Shown: in pieces, positions 32,478 through 32,914 of the stretch | Numbering within the stretch: the stretch's first letter is position 1 | How the letters are laid out: every line of letters starts with the position of its first letter | Assembly (NCBI GenBank): GCA_020073265.1 | Contig: JAIQFN010000068.1 | Span: 1-32,914 of the forward strand | DNA length: 32,914 bases | Source of the DNA: Terriglobia bacterium | Lineage (GTDB): Bacteria > Acidobacteriota > Terriglobia > Bryobacterales > Bryobacteraceae | Direction: 5' to 3' | Made by a program: the position numbers and the translations under genes | The notes under the pieces: model-generated | What the model was told of the DNA's origin: nothing | What the model saw: only the letters and a program-made list of their open reading frames with translations | Databases searched by the model: none

Positions 32478-32792
32478 ACGGTCAAGCCTGGGTTGATCGA
32501 GAGATGAGCCGCTCTCTGGGAGCCCCGGTCTGGGCGATGTTTACCCGGAATGGCGGCGCGAATCATTTTCTGCGGAAGCCCGTGCTCCGCGGGCCTGAAT
32601 GGAGGCGCGCACCCAGAGGATACGGGCCCGGGGGGAGGCACTGCTTTGCACACACTTTTCAGTTTACGAGATTCCCGCCGCATACGCATCGAGAGTCTTA
32701 TCTCATGCAAGATGAGCCTGAAGCGGGAATCGGTTTCTCACACAAGATGAGCCTGAAGGGGCGATTGCGCATGCTGGGGATTGAAGATCAGC
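32478..32792. other. Intergenic region between the RND operon and a mobile element
   Basis: This 315-bp stretch should hold the promoter of the minus-strand efflux operon, but I see no convincing -35/-10 pair. It contains a GC-rich hairpin, GCCCG/CGGGC around 32578-32594. From 32701 onward it contains the direct repeats that lead into the transposase-like gene. No protein-coding frame here looks real. Confidence 0.5.
32701..32763. repeat. Direct repeats of 28 bp with 35-bp period (mobile-element end)
   Basis: Units at 32701-32728 and 32736-32763 agree at 24 of 28 positions and share CAAGATGAGCCTGAAG. They lie 30 bp before the transposase-like gene, as terminal subrepeats or transposase-binding sites would. 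A degenerate, inverted relative is present at 160-190. Confidence 0.7.
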
Positions 32793-32914
32793 GTGCTAGA
32801 AGGACAACGATTGAGCCTGGAGCAGATCCGGGCATTTCTGGAAGGCAGTTCGGAGCTGCGTTTTCAAGCCAGCCATCGGCAAGAGCTGTATGCCTGGGTG
32901 GAGCGAACCTTGGT
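32793..32914 (+). CDS. Transposase/integrase-like protein, N-terminal fragment cut by the window edge
   Basis: From GTG 32793 an open frame continues off the window for 40 full codons. It reads LEGQRLSLEQIRAFLEG, then SSELRFQASHRQELY and AWVERTL. This resembles, from memory, the N-terminal helix-turn-helix-like region of an integrase-core (rve/DDE) transposase common in Acidobacteria and Proteobacteria. No catalytic residues are inside the window, so the call rests on the N-terminus and the preceding terminal-type repeats. ATG 32771 is in another frame. The start is preceded by a weak GAAG. Confidence 0.5.
   Translation, partial: MLEGQRLSLEQIRAFLEGSSELRFQASHRQELYAWVERTL

Noticed and set aside
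32550-32750. 66-residue plus-strand reading frame upstream of the transposase-like gene
   Set aside because: It spans a GC hairpin and part of the direct repeats and shows no protein-like motif.

Overview
The window looks like chromosome from an acidobacterium close to Candidatus Solibacter / Bryobacteraceae. This is inferred from an Oar-type TonB-dependent receptor with an N-terminal carboxypeptidase-regulatory domain, a secreted protein of the TIGR03437 type known mainly from Solibacter-like genomes, a secreted DinB-like protein, high GC content and frequent GTG/TTG starts. No rRNA, tRNA or CRISPR array was found.

Layout. (1) 1-504: a repeat-rich stretch with inverted repeats, a probable insertion-sequence end remnant, an unlisted 56-residue minus-strand gene, and a double-hairpin repeat whose second copy lies 27 kb away. 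(2) 505-3596: trpD (+), converging on a coupled minus-strand operon purC-cvpA-gph. (3) 3757-3993: a CsbD-family stress gene followed by a clear terminator. (4) 4094-8802 (+): a GT2-methyltransferase fusion, a UDP-sugar 4-epimerase, an alkyltransferase-like DNA-repair protein, and a GH13 branching-enzyme-like protein. (5) 8783-9895 (-): a GT4 glycosyltransferase. (6) 9949-17998 (+): a tight four-gene run of MurJ/MviN-type flippase, HprK-related kinase, TonB receptor, and a large protein fusing a nucleotidyltransferase-like domain (NTP_transf_5 type) to an MFS transporter. (7) 17922-21585 (-): a coupled Wzz-like, O-antigen-ligase/polymerase-like and GT4 operon, with a second Wzy-like protein carrying a helical-repeat tail divergent at 21623-23470. 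(8) 23547-25806: the TIGR03437-type secreted protein and a minimal initiating sugar-phosphate transferase. (9) 25279-32477 (-): an RND permease, membrane-fusion adaptor, TolC-like channel and secreted DinB-like protein. (10) 32478-32914: an intergenic region with 35-bp-period direct repeats leading into a transposase/integrase-like gene cut by the window edge.

How it fits together. Regions 4-8 contain most parts of a Wzx/Wzy-type surface-polysaccharide pathway: initiating transferase, glycosyltransferases, epimerase, flippase, polymerase/ligase and chain-length regulator. Embedded in it is an unusual kinase / receptor / nucleotidyltransferase-MFS set, which I consider the best candidate for an undescribed system. 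Regions 9 and 10 are a tripartite efflux pump and a mobile-element boundary.
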